64,000 nt of DNA from positions 2,430,380-2,494,379 of the forward strand of contig NZ_VDBO01000001.1 of NCBI RefSeq assembly GCF_005930355.1, in the 5' to 3' direction. The notes below the pieces were generated by a model, which was given only the letters and a program-made list of their open reading frames with translations, made no database searches and was not told the DNA's origin. Positions 8,246 through 16,720 of this stretch are shown in pieces (position 1 is the first letter of the stretch; each line of letters opens with the position of its first letter). This DNA comes from Paenibacillus sinopodophylli (GTDB lineage: Bacteria; Bacillota; Bacilli; Paenibacillales; Paenibacillaceae). A program made the translations under genes and the position numbers.

Positions 8246-9097
8246 GTGACCAATACATTAGAAACGTACAGCTTCGGCAGCACGCCGGAGCTCTATGTGG
8301 AATATACAAAACGCTCGTCGCCTTATACAATGGAGGACGACCATTACCATGATTACTATGAAATTTATTATATGCTGTCCGGTCAGCGGATTTATTTCAT
8401 CAAAGACCGTTCCTATTCCATTGAGCAAGGCGATCTTGTTTTTATTCAGAAGCATGAGCTTCACAAAACGATGCAGGTAGGCGAAGGCTCTCATGAAAGA
8501 CTCATTCTGCACTTCGACGATCCGATGCTGGAACGCTTAGCAGGAAAGCATACGGAACTGCTCCTGCGTGCTTTCCATGAACAAGCTCCGGTCATTCGGC
8601 TGCCGAGGCAGGAGCAGCTCGCGACAGACCAATTGATGAGGAATATGCTGACAGAGATAAAGGAGGAGCCTCCCGGCTACGAGCTGATTCCAGCCCATGC
8701 CCTGACTTTGCTCCTATTGACCACAGCCAGATACGTACAGCAGCATGAACCCGTTCCACTGCATCATGCAACACCTATGCATGCCAAAATCTCAGAGGTC
8801 ATTCGGTATATCAACGGTCACTTTGCGGATACACTGCGCTTAAATGGGATCGCAGAGCAGTTTTTTATCAGCCCATACTATTTGAGCAGGATGTTCAAGG
8901 AGATCACAGGCTTCGCCTTCTCGGACTACATTATCATAACGCGCATCAAAGAGGCGCAGCGCCTGCTGCGCGAAACAGACAGCAGCGTCACCGATATCGC
9001 TGCATGGGTAGGCTTCGACAACTTTTCTCATTTCGGCAAGACATTCAAAAAAATAACCCGTCTCTCCCCTCGAGATTATCGAAAGCAGCATCATTAA
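8246..9097 (+). CDS. AraC-family transcriptional regulator
   Basis: 283 residues from a GTG at 8246 that follows AGAGAGG; an ATG 21 nt upstream has no ribosome binding site. A cupin-type sugar-sensing domain occupies about residues 20-150 (HYHDYYEIYYMLSG, SIEQGDLVFI). The C-terminal double helix-turn-helix includes YLSRMFKEITG and AWVGFDNFSHFGKTFKK. It is transcribed divergently from the Gfo/Idh-uxaC unit across a 130-nt gap and most likely controls it; this is an inference from position. Confidence 0.92.
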   Translation: MTNTLETYSFGSTPELYVEYTKRSSPYTMEDDHYHDYYEIYYMLSGQRIYFIKDRSYSIEQGDLVFIQKHELHKTMQVGEGSHERLILHFDDPMLERLAGKHTELLLRAFHEQAPVIRLPRQEQLATDQLMRNMLTEIKEEPPGYELIPAHALTLLLLTTARYVQQHEPVPLHHATPMHAKISEVIRYINGHFADTLRLNGIAEQFFISPYYLSRMFKEITGFAFSDYIIITRIKEAQRLLRETDSSVTDIAAWVGFDNFSHFGKTFKKITRLSPRDYRKQHH

Positions 9098-9247
9098 CCC
9101 AAACAAAAACATGTCGTAATATCGTATAACAATCGTCATTAAATTGCACTAAAAATAAGATTAAATGTATGTTAAATTATATTTGTTGTCATAAATTTAT
9201 AGTTGAATTACAGAAACACTAATAGATTCGCAGGGAGAGATAAACCG

Positions 9248-10252
9248 ATGATTCGAATTGGCAAAATCAGTTATTGGCATGTGCACGCATGGGATTATAC
9301 GAAGCAGGCACAAGAGCACCCAGGTACAGAAATCGTTGCGGTTTGGGATGAGATTGCAGAACGCGGGCAAGCTGCCGCAAGCAAGCTTGGCGTTGATTTC
9401 CACGCTAATCTGAACGATTTGCTGGCACGCGATGATATTGATGCCGTTATCGTCGATGCTCCAACAAATAGGCACCAGGAAGTTATCGTTGCTGCTGCCA
9501 AAGCGGGCAAGCATATTTTCACCGAGAAAGTAATCGCTCCTACTTTGAAGGAAGTTAACATTATACTGGATGAAGTAGCCAAAAATAATGTAAAATTAAC
9601 AGTGTCGCTGCCACGCTTGAATGATGGCTATACGCTTGCTATTCGTGATATTTTGTCACAAGGCGTGCTTGGCAAAATTACACTTGTCCGTGCTCGGTTG
9701 TCACATAACGGGGCAACTGCCAACTGGCTTCCAGAGCATTTCTACAGCCTTGAGGAATGTGGCGGAGGCGCTTTGATCGACCTTGGTTGCCACCCGATGT
9801 ATTTGACCAGACTGTTTTTGAATGAGATGCCTCAAGAAGTGTCCGCTCATTTCGGTTATGTCACTGGCAAACAAGTCGAGGACAATGCGGTTTCGATTCT
9901 GACATCCGCTTCTGGCGCTATTGGCATCGTTGAGGCCGGCTTCGTAAACAACCATTCACCGTTCACACTTGAAATTCACGGAACCGAAGGTACGCTGCTT
10001 TACGGCACGCCTGAGAACGAGCTGTTGCTTCGCACATCTGTACCAGGTGCCGACTCATCAGAGAAATGGACGGCAGCGGTTATCCCGCCAGCTCGCGAGA
10101 GCGCGTTCCATCAATGGGTGCAGCATATCGAGAACGACACGACAGCAGACGAAAATGTAAGCCTTGCCATTGATTTGACGAAACTGATGGAAGCTTCCAA
10201 TCTGTCAGCACGCGAGCACCGCGCTATTCGAATCGATGAGCTAAGCAAGTAG
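9248..10252 (+). CDS. Gfo/Idh/MocA-family oxidoreductase
   Basis: 334 residues from the ATG at 9248, preceded by AGGGAGAG. The Rossmann N-terminus is atypical (IRIGKISYWHVHAWDYTKQ, without a clear GxGxxG), followed by DAPTNRHQEV and the TEKVIAP variant of the EKP motif, then the central ALIDLGCHPMYLTRLFL block. It heads a probable three-gene unit with an AraC regulator 29 nt downstream and a second family member. Substrate unknown; the WHVHAWDY start resembles members acting on sugar-like compounds, with the cofactor site possibly altered. Confidence 0.88.
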   Translation: MIRIGKISYWHVHAWDYTKQAQEHPGTEIVAVWDEIAERGQAAASKLGVDFHANLNDLLARDDIDAVIVDAPTNRHQEVIVAAAKAGKHIFTEKVIAPTLKEVNIILDEVAKNNVKLTVSLPRLNDGYTLAIRDILSQGVLGKITLVRARLSHNGATANWLPEHFYSLEECGGGALIDLGCHPMYLTRLFLNEMPQEVSAHFGYVTGKQVEDNAVSILTSASGAIGIVEAGFVNNHSPFTLEIHGTEGTLLYGTPENELLLRTSVPGADSSEKWTAAVIPPARESAFHQWVQHIENDTTADENVSLAIDLTKLMEASNLSAREHRAIRIDELSK

Positions 10253-10281
10253 CTGCAAGAAGGCTTCGAGGAGGAAGCAGA

Positions 10282-11229
10282 ATGCCTAATTTCCCTTACG
10301 AAATTATGAATGAGCGACATGATGCGCTTGAACGCTTGGAGCTTTGTATCCGGTGGGGACAATACGACATCCATGTGCTCCGCTTCCATTTAGCACATTT
10401 CCCTGCTGGGAGGATCGTAGGGTTCCACAAGCATGCCGAGTATGAATTCCATTTCATCCCGCAGGGCAAAGGGAAGGTCATTCTTGCTGACCAGTCATAC
10501 GCACTAAAGCCCGGCATGCTTTATTTGACCGGACCCGACGTCATGCATTACCAAGAAGCGGATGCTTACGAGGCTATGGATGAGCTTTGCCTGCATGTCG
10601 ATATAATCGATCGGCATGCAGAACAAACGGATAATGATCCTCATTCATATGACGATTGGGAAGCTGCAGAGGCAAGGAACTGCATGGAGAAGCTTCAAGT
10701 GCTTCCTCTCCATCCAACTGCTGATCTGCACCAAGCGATGCCGCGCTTTCTGGAAGCTTATCAGGCATGCAATGACAATTTTGTCGGCAGCTATACGACT
10801 ATTAAGCAAACCGTCATCCAGATTCTGCTGAGAGCTGTGCGTGCTTATGACAAAGCAAATGAACAGAAGCAGTTTCCAACGCGTGACATGAAGGCCTACC
10901 GATACCGGCTCGCCTTGGAATACATGTACGCGAACTACGATGGCAGTATTACGCTTGAGGACGTTGCGGACAAGCTTAATCTAAGCACCAGGCATATCCA
11001 GCGTTTATTCAAGGAGCTTCATCACGGTCATACATTCAGCCGAATACTCGAGGATATAAGGTTGACGGTCGTATGCCGCGAGCTTCTGGAAACCGAGCAA
11101 TCAGTCGAGCAGATCGCTAAGCTCGCCGGCTTTGCAGGGGGAAATTACTTACATGCCGTATTTCGCAAGAAATTTGGCGTAACGCCCTCTGAATTCCGAA
11201 GAAACACCCGTGAACCACAACTGCAATAA
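10282..11229 (+). CDS. AraC-family transcriptional regulator
   Basis: 315 residues; the ATG follows GAGGAGG at good spacing. The N-terminal cupin domain has GFHKHAEYEFHFIPQGKGK and a metal-like His pair. The C-terminal DNA-binding domain has LNLSTRHIQRLFKELHHG and KLAGFAGGNYLHAVFRKKFG followed by TPSEFRR. It sits between two Gfo/Idh/MocA genes in the same direction, so it probably regulates that sugar-oxidation unit from within it. Confidence 0.92.
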   Translation: MPNFPYEIMNERHDALERLELCIRWGQYDIHVLRFHLAHFPAGRIVGFHKHAEYEFHFIPQGKGKVILADQSYALKPGMLYLTGPDVMHYQEADAYEAMDELCLHVDIIDRHAEQTDNDPHSYDDWEAAEARNCMEKLQVLPLHPTADLHQAMPRFLEAYQACNDNFVGSYTTIKQTVIQILLRAVRAYDKANEQKQFPTRDMKAYRYRLALEYMYANYDGSITLEDVADKLNLSTRHIQRLFKELHHGHTFSRILEDIRLTVVCRELLETEQSVEQIAKLAGFAGGNYLHAVFRKKFGVTPSEFRRNTREPQLQ

Positions 11230-11262
11230 CTACAATTTGGAACTATTAGGAGGCTGCTTAAC

Positions 11263-12342
11263 ATGTCCAAAACTTATAAACTAGCTATTATCGGCTGCGG
11301 CGGAATTGCCAACGGCAAGCATTTGCCAAGCTTAAAGAAACTTGATAACGTTGAAATCGTCGCTTTCTGTGATATCGTCGAGCATCGCGCTTTTGAAGCT
11401 GCCGCCTTGTACGGTGCAGAAGGTGCACGTGTGTATACAGATTACACCGAATTGCTCAAAGACGAGTCTATTGAGATCGTACATGTCTGTACGCCGAACG
11501 ACTCTCATGCCGATATCGCTATCGCAGCACTTGAAGCCGGCAAGCATGTTATGAGCGAGAAGCCAATGGCCAAAACTGCTCATGACGCACAGCGTATGGT
11601 TGATGCAGCACGTCGTACCGGCAAGAAGCTTACCGTCGGCTATAACAACCGTTTCCGTCCAGATAGCCAGCATTTGAAGCAGCTTTGCGCTGCTGGCGAG
11701 CTTGGCGACATTTATTACGCCAAGGCACATGCGATTCGTCGCCGTGCTGTGCCAACTTGGGGCGTATTCCTTGATGAAGAGAAGCAAGGCGGCGGACCAC
11801 TTATCGATATCGGCACACATGCACTGGATCTGACGCTATGGATGCTCGACAACTACAAGCCTAAGGTCGTGCTTGGCACCTCCTACCACAAGCTGTCTCA
11901 GCGCGAGAATGCTGCTAACGCATGGGGACCATGGGACCCTGCCAAATTCACCGTTGAGGATTCCGCATTCGGTATGATTGTCATGGAGAACGGGGCAACA
12001 ATCGTGCTTGAATCAAGCTGGGCACTTAATACGCTTGAGGTTGATGAAGCGAAATGTACGCTTTCTGGTACAGAAGGCGGAGCAGATATGAAAGACGGCC
12101 TTCGCATTAATGGTGAGAAGCACAGTCGCTTGTATACGACGCAGGTAGATTTGAAAGCAGGCGGCGTTGCATTCTACGACGGCAAAACCGAGAGTGATGC
12201 CGATCTCGAAATGAGACTGTGGCTGAAAGCAATCGACGAGGATACCGATCCAGTCGTTACACCGGAGCAAGCATTCGTCGTTTCACAAATTCTTGAGGCA
12301 ATCTACGAATCCTCCAAAACGGGCAAAGCCGTTTATCTATAA
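11263..12342 (+). CDS. Gfo/Idh/MocA-family oxidoreductase
   Basis: 359 residues after an AGGAGG site. It shows a classical Rossmann GCGGIANGKH motif at residues 11-20, CTPNDSHADIA, SEKPMAKT (the EKP lysine) and GGGPLIDIGTHALDLTLWML. It is the last gene of the 9248-12342 unit and is followed by a strong terminator. By family it is an NAD(P)-dependent dehydrogenase of a sugar or cyclitol; the substrate is not determinable. Confidence 0.92.
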   Translation: MSKTYKLAIIGCGGIANGKHLPSLKKLDNVEIVAFCDIVEHRAFEAAALYGAEGARVYTDYTELLKDESIEIVHVCTPNDSHADIAIAALEAGKHVMSEKPMAKTAHDAQRMVDAARRTGKKLTVGYNNRFRPDSQHLKQLCAAGELGDIYYAKAHAIRRRAVPTWGVFLDEEKQGGGPLIDIGTHALDLTLWMLDNYKPKVVLGTSYHKLSQRENAANAWGPWDPAKFTVEDSAFGMIVMENGATIVLESSWALNTLEVDEAKCTLSGTEGGADMKDGLRINGEKHSRLYTTQVDLKAGGVAFYDGKTESDADLEMRLWLKAIDEDTDPVVTPEQAFVVSQILEAIYESSKTGKAVYL

Positions 12343-12352
12343 GCTGTACGCA

Positions 12353-12400
12353 AAAAGCTGCAAGGCTTGGTCATCTGACCTGCCTCGCAGCTTTTTTTTC
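12353..12400 (+). terminator. Intrinsic terminator after the Gfo/Idh-AraC-Gfo/Idh unit
   Basis: AAGCTGC-AAGGC pairs with GCCTC-GCAGCTT around a loop and is followed by a long T-run. Confidence 0.9.
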
Positions 12401-12429
12401 GAACTGCATTCACTTATAAACAGTCTTAT

Positions 12430-13125
12430 TTATAATGACATTGGAGCTCCCGTATGATCGATAAACAGCTCATCCGTCACTTTTTTGCGTTCCACAATAT
12501 CTAGGATGCCTTTCGCCGAAACAGCAGCATCGCCAGGAGCCTGATCACCGCCCATATCCGTTCGAATCCACCCAGGATGCAGTGCATGAACAAGGATGCC
12601 TTGTGGTGCCAGCTCCCTCTTGATCTGGGCAGAGAACATATTGAGCGCTGACTTGGACAGTGCGTAAGAATAATCTCCACCATAAGCGCCTGCAAAGCTA
12701 CCAGCCTCCGAGCTGATGTTGATTATGCTCGGATTCTCACCTTTAACGAGCAGCGGCAGAAAATGCTTAAGGACGGCTATTGGACCGAATAAGTTGGTCT
12801 GGAACGATTGCTCCAGCTGCTCGAGTTCAAGATCCCTCAGTTTCTGATCCCTGCCAAGGAGAATAGCCGCACTGTTAATAATGCCATCCAGACGATCCAT
12901 GCGGCTTGAAACATGCTCGTATGCGTAGCGCACAGACTGTTCATCTGCTACGTCGAGCGGCACGATCGTTACCTGTTCCGGATATGCCGAAGCCAGCTCC
13001 ATAAGCCCCTCCGCAGATGAGCCAGGGCTGCGCACACCCGCCAATACGTGATGTCCACGTTCACAAGCTTCTTTCGCAAGCTCAAGTCCTAATCCTCTGT
13101 TCGCGCCTGTAATTAATAGATTCAT
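12430..13125 (-). CDS. Short-chain dehydrogenase/reductase (SDR)
   Basis: 231 residues, ATG after AGGAGG. The classical SDR cofactor motif TGANRGLG is at residues 6-13, NSAAI near residue 87, and the catalytic YSYALSK (Tyr-x3-Lys) and the Ser of NISSEAG are present. It is on the short side for classical SDRs but complete. Such sequences are often annotated as C-factor-like or sniffer-type reductases. It is upstream of no obvious partner; the VOC gene behind it may be co-transcribed. Confidence 0.9.
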   Translation of the reverse strand: MNLLITGANRGLGLELAKEACERGHHVLAGVRSPGSSAEGLMELASAYPEQVTIVPLDVADEQSVRYAYEHVSSRMDRLDGIINSAAILLGRDQKLRDLELEQLEQSFQTNLFGPIAVLKHFLPLLVKGENPSIINISSEAGSFAGAYGGDYSYALSKSALNMFSAQIKRELAPQGILVHALHPGWIRTDMGGDQAPGDAAVSAKGILDIVERKKVTDELFIDHTGAPMSL

Positions 13126-13199
13126 ATCGTTGTTTTCCTCCTATCCATCTAGAAGTGATATAGAGCTGTCTTCATGAACAGCCTCATTAGCCATCAGAT

Positions 13200-13652
13200 C
13201 TAATCGTTCTCCAGCAATTCAAGCATAATCTTGAGCTGCTTAAATGTGTCCATATAAGCGTAACGACCGCCTGTATACTCTCCTTTTTGAACAAGCGGCA
13301 TTCCGTTTTTCTCCATTAAAGAGACCTTGTCCTTCATACCGTCAATGACGAACGCAATGTGGTGCGGGCCTTCACCATGCTTATCGAGATGCTCTCTCCA
13401 TGTGCTCGGATGTTTATCCGGCTCGATAAGCTCAAGCTGCAGCGCTCCCATATCAAAAAAAGCCAGCTTTGCACGAGCAATTGAAGGCTCTCCATTATAT
13501 TCAGTTTTTGCTTTATCTACCGTATCCGTCCAGAACCAGTCAGGCTTGTCTATACCAAAAAAATCAGCATAGGCCTGAGAGGTTTCGTCAATATCATTCA
13601 CCAACAAGCCAATCTGTGTAATCGTTCGATTTCCAAGCACATTCTTTTCCAC
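13200..13652 (-). CDS. VOC-superfamily (glyoxalase/dioxygenase-fold) protein
   Basis: 150 residues from a GTG at 13652 preceded by AAGGGGAG; the longer frame to 13727 lacks a site. It carries two beta-alpha-beta-beta-beta units: ITQIGLLVNDIDETSQAYADFFG at the N-terminus and GPHHIAFVIDGM in the second half, with LQLELIEPDKHPS giving metal-ligand-like Glu/His residues. This resembles methylmalonyl-CoA epimerase and glyoxalase relatives. Real substrate unknown. It is next to a LacI regulator on the same strand. Confidence 0.82.
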   Translation of the reverse strand: MEKNVLGNRTITQIGLLVNDIDETSQAYADFFGIDKPDWFWTDTVDKAKTEYNGEPSIARAKLAFFDMGALQLELIEPDKHPSTWREHLDKHGEGPHHIAFVIDGMKDKVSLMEKNGMPLVQKGEYTGGRYAYMDTFKQLKIMLELLEND

Positions 13653-13791
13653 GTTTATTCTCCCCTTACCTGTTATAGTAATCGAAATGGAACGTTGTAC
13701 ATGAATGAACAACACCTCAGCTTGCATAAGCTACATGCCTATCCCCCCCTCTCATACCTACCCGATACGCTTGCCAATATAAAATGGTTAT

Positions 13792-14838
13792 TCAATCCAC
13801 TGCAACTTGGGTGCAGGATTCCCTTACTACCAAGGTCGTACCAGCTGTCGTCTGTCTGGTGGATGTAGAACCCTTCTCGATAGTTGCGATTAACGTTTTC
13901 GTCAATTGATCCATCATATGTGCAAAGTCAATACGGATCGTCGTTAAGGCTGGTCGATGATATTCACTACGGAAATGATCATCAAAGCCAATAACCGACA
14001 TTTGCTTCGGTACTTGTATACCTGCTTCCTCCAAGGCGCGGATAGCACCGAATGCAACGCTGTCGTTCGCAGCGAATATAGCGGTAGGAAGCTTCCGTTC
14101 TTCCTTCAAGAAATCCTTAATCGCTTTGTAGCCGCTCGCTTCATTAAAATCTCCAGGCAGCAGCCACTCAGGTTGAATCTGCAGATTGTGCTTGGCCATC
14201 GCTAGTTCGAAGCCGTGCAGCTTCGAAGGACCGGAATATCTGTTCATATCACCATTAATCATGCCAATATGCCGATGTCCCAAGGCAGCCAAATAATCAA
14301 CAGCTAGACCTACTCCTGTTTCATTGTCGAAGTTGAACACAAGCCGATTAGACTTCTCCCGGCCAGGCAGGTGTTGATCCACAATCGCAACAATAAAACC
14401 TTCTGCAATCAGCTCTTCAATCAGCAGCTCTTCATTGGCTGCTCCAATGAACACGCCTCCGTCTATTCTTCGCTGATAGAAGCTTTCCTTAATCGTGCGA
14501 ATTTCCTCTTTCACCCTTATATCTCTAACAATATGTGTCAATACGTAATAACCTTGAGATGAAGCGCTCTCAATAATTCGTGCAAGGAGTAGGCTTGATA
14601 TACTATCCCCTGATACGCGTCCTGAATCAATCATAAACAACCCAATCGTTCGAGTTCGCTTGCCCGCAAGCACTTGAGCAGATAGATTCGGATAGTAATT
14701 GTACTCCTGAATGACCTTCATTACCTTCTGCTTCGTATGCTCAGGCACGTTCGCATAATTGTTTATGACTCTGCTGACTGTACTTCGAGATACGCCTGCG
14801 AGCTTAGCGATCTCCGTGCTGTTTATCTCCTTGTTCAA
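13792..14838 (-). CDS. LacI-family transcriptional regulator
   Basis: 348 residues from a TTG at 14838 that follows GGGGG; the longer frame from 14886 has no site. The N-terminal helix-turn-helix and hinge (STEIAKLAGVSRSTVSRVINNY) are typical, followed by a periplasmic-binding-like sensor domain (GVFIGAANEELL, AIFAANDSVAFGAIRALEEAG, VIGFDDHFRSEY). A 14-bp palindrome TAAACACGTGTTTA immediately upstream suggests autoregulation. It may control the downstream VOC and SDR genes or loci elsewhere. Confidence 0.92.
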   Translation of the reverse strand: MNKEINSTEIAKLAGVSRSTVSRVINNYANVPEHTKQKVMKVIQEYNYYPNLSAQVLAGKRTRTIGLFMIDSGRVSGDSISSLLLARIIESASSQGYYVLTHIVRDIRVKEEIRTIKESFYQRRIDGGVFIGAANEELLIEELIAEGFIVAIVDQHLPGREKSNRLVFNFDNETGVGLAVDYLAALGHRHIGMINGDMNRYSGPSKLHGFELAMAKHNLQIQPEWLLPGDFNEASGYKAIKDFLKEERKLPTAIFAANDSVAFGAIRALEEAGIQVPKQMSVIGFDDHFRSEYHRPALTTIRIDFAHMMDQLTKTLIATIEKGSTSTRQTTAGTTLVVRESCTQVAVD

Positions 14839-14855
14839 ACTGTAACCCCCGCTTG

Positions 14856-14869
14856 TAAACACGTGTTTA
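14856..14869. promoter_or_regulatory. Putative LacI-type operator
   Basis: TAAACACGTGTTTA is a perfect 14-bp palindrome with the central CG typical of LacI-family operators, 18 nt upstream of the proposed TTG start of the LacI gene. Confidence 0.55.
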
Positions 14870-14925
14870 TGCGCATATGGTACCAATGATCATCATCACT
14901 GTCAATCCGTAATTTCTCTTCTCAG

Positions 14926-14960
14926 CAAAAAGAAGCCTGAACGCGAACGTCCAGACTTCA
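14926..14960 (-). terminator. Intrinsic terminator after rpmG
   Basis: On the minus strand GAAGTCTGGACG-TTCG-CGTTCAGGCTTC forms a stable hairpin followed by TTTTT, downstream of the L33 gene. Confidence 0.88.
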
Positions 14961-14976
14961 TTACTGCCAGCTAACA

Positions 14977-15126
14977 CTATCTCGTTTCCCTGTGAACCGT
15001 CACACGTTTAAGGCGCGGGCTATATTTCTTAACCTCCAGCCGCTCCGGCGTCGTTCTTTTGTTTTTTGTCGTCGTATAGTTGCGGTCTCCCGATTCTGTA
15101 CAAGCAAGCGTTATAATTACTCTCAT
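14977..15126 (-). CDS. rpmG: Ribosomal protein L33, cysteine-poor (zinc-independent) form
   Basis: 49 residues beginning [20 protein letters not shown] and ending in VTVHRETR, an obvious L33. Only one cysteine is left: the positions that form the CxxC pairs of the zinc-ribbon form are replaced (TESGD, YSPRLKR). Such C-minus paralogues replace the zinc-containing L33 during zinc starvation in Bacillus and other bacteria. The gene follows a COG0523 GTPase by 62 nt on the same strand behind Zur-like boxes, which fits a zinc-sparing role. It has a terminator after it. Confidence 0.93.
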   Translation of the reverse strand: MRVIITLACTESGDRNYTTTKNKRTTPERLEVKKYSPRLKRVTVHRETR

Positions 15127-15188
15127 TGCTCTCACCTCCTGCTCCAAATCAATCCAGATAAGCTTCCTGTGAACATGCTGCTTTTGCT

Positions 15189-16406
15189 TTAGTGAAAGGA
15201 TGACTCCATTTGCTCGCTTGCTGCATTCGGGAAGTCATCCGAGAATTCATCCCAGTCGAGCTCAAGCTCTCCGTCACTGAGCAAGCAGCGATCAAGCGAG
15301 TCTACCAGCTTCGAGCGGTCCATCTCGATTCCAATAAATACGACCTTATTGATACGATCCCCATACTCCTCATGCCACAGCTCTGCTAGCTCAGGGTCCT
15401 CTAGCAGTACAGCCTTCCGCTCCTCTTCAGGCAATGCCGCTGCCCATTGTCCCGCCGGCCCGAATTGAATGGATGGACCCGCTTGACTCAAACTTTGAGC
15501 GTAATCATTACGTGTCGCCAGCCACACCATGCCTTTGGCACGAACAATCTCTTCCGGCCATTCCTCCATCCATCCCATAAGCCGCTGCGGATGAAACGGC
15601 TTCGTCCGCTCATAAACAAAAGAAGCTATGCCGTACTCTTCCGTCTCTGGGGTATGGGTGTGAGCTGCCATCTCCTTCATCCATCCTGCAGACTGACTCG
15701 CCTCATCGAAGTCGAACAGTCCGGTATTCAATATGGCCCTTGGATCAATCTCGCCTCGCGAAGTCCGAATAAACGTCGCCCGCGGCTGAAGCGTCCTAAG
15801 CACGCCCTCCAGCTCGATGAGTTCCTCCTCGCCTACCAGATCACATTTATTCAGCACGAGAACATCACAAAACTCAATTTGATCAATTAGCAGATCAACA
15901 ACTTCACGTGTGTCATCCTCACCCACCGCCTGGCTTCGATCAAGCAGTGTCTCTCCAGATGCATAGTCATGCCAGAAACGATAGGCGTCTACGACCGTAA
16001 CCATACAATCCAGCTGGCAAAATTGCGTCAAATCGATGCCCTGCTCATCGTCGATGTACGAGAAGGTTTGTGCAACGGGTACAGGCTCACCTACACCAGT
16101 TGATTCTATAAGGATATAATCAAACCGATTTTCCTTCGCCAGCTTTTCTACCTCTACGAGCAAGTCCTCTCGGAGCGTACAACAGATGCAGCCATTGGAC
16201 ATCTCAACCAGCTTCTCTTCTGTTCGGGACAAACCACCGCCATCCTTAATAAGAGCCGCATCGACATTTAACTCACTTAGATCATTTACAATAACAGCAA
16301 CTCTAAGTCCTTCACGATTATTTAGCACATGGTTCATAATCGTTGTTTTTCCAGCACCCAAATAGCCGCTTAATACCGTCACTGGAATTTTGTTAATTGT
16401 CATCAT
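15189..16406 (-). CDS. COG0523 GTPase, ZagA/YciC-like zinc metallochaperone
   Basis: 405 residues; Walker [15 protein letters not shown] (about 14-27), the metal-binding [10 protein letters not shown] (CxCC) near residue 73, [14 protein letters not shown] and the NKCDLV guanine-specificity motif, then a CobW C-terminal domain. In Bacillus, Zur-repressed members (YciC/ZagA) deliver zinc under limitation. The promoter region carries Zur-like boxes and the next gene is a zinc-free L33, so zinc allocation is the best-supported role. Two adjacent ATGs (16406, 16403) follow AGAGGTG; the second is better spaced. Confidence 0.92.
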   Translation of the reverse strand: MMTINKIPVTVLSGYLGAGKTTIMNHVLNNREGLRVAVIVNDLSELNVDAALIKDGGGLSRTEEKLVEMSNGCICCTLREDLLVEVEKLAKENRFDYILIESTGVGEPVPVAQTFSYIDDEQGIDLTQFCQLDCMVTVVDAYRFWHDYASGETLLDRSQAVGEDDTREVVDLLIDQIEFCDVLVLNKCDLVGEEELIELEGVLRTLQPRATFIRTSRGEIDPRAILNTGLFDFDEASQSAGWMKEMAAHTHTPETEEYGIASFVYERTKPFHPQRLMGWMEEWPEEIVRAKGMVWLATRNDYAQSLSQAGPSIQFGPAGQWAAALPEEERKAVLLEDPELAELWHEEYGDRINKVVFIGIEMDRSKLVDSLDRCLLSDGELELDWDEFSDDFPNAASEQMESSFH

Positions 16407-16444
16407 GCACCTCTGCTTCTATAGTCCATTCGTCTTCGATTAAA

Positions 16445-16458
16445 CGTTAATATTACGA
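16445..16458. promoter_or_regulatory. Zur-like half-site region
   Basis: CGTTAATATTACGA resembles the Zur palindrome core (CGTAAT/ATTACG). It lies between the COG0523 promoter and its start codon and is weaker than the box at 16495-16509. Confidence 0.45.
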
Positions 16459-16494
16459 TTTAATAACAAAAAAAATGCTGACTACATTCGTTAA

Positions 16495-16509
16495 TAGTAA
16501 TAATTACGT
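16495..16509. promoter_or_regulatory. Zur box
   Basis: TAGTAATAATTACGT matches the Bacillus Zur consensus TCGTAATnATTACGA with two mismatches. It lies just downstream of the -10 element of the minus-strand promoter, where a repressor would block transcription. Confidence 0.75.
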
Positions 16510-16516
16510 TTTATTC

Positions 16517-16545
16517 AGTATACCAGCAGCAAATGTATTGGTCAA
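16517..16545 (-). promoter_or_regulatory. Sigma-A promoter of the COG0523-rpmG operon
   Basis: On the minus strand TTGACC (16540-16545), a 17-nt spacer and TATACT (16517-16522). A 13-bp inverted pair CGTTAATAGTAAT (16489-16501) and ATTACTATTAACG (16556-16568) brackets it. Confidence 0.85.
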
Positions 16546-16638
16546 GATCGAAATGATTACTATTAACGTTGTGCTGGACCACGCATTTCCGAAACATTCT
16601 TCTGCCCCTTCAGCAATTTCATTCCCGATGAACATGTA

Positions 16639-16694
16639 TAAAAAACAGCGTTAGCCATGGACGATAAAATAATCCAAGACTAACGCTGTTTTAT
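16639..16694 (-). terminator. Terminator after the ATP-grasp gene
   Basis: AAAACAGCGTTAG pairs with CTAACGCTGTTTT; the minus-strand side ends in a run of T. It separates the ATP-grasp gene from the zinc operon promoter. Confidence 0.88.
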
Positions 16695-16720
16695 TGAGCT
16701 TACATTGTTCGTTCCATTCA

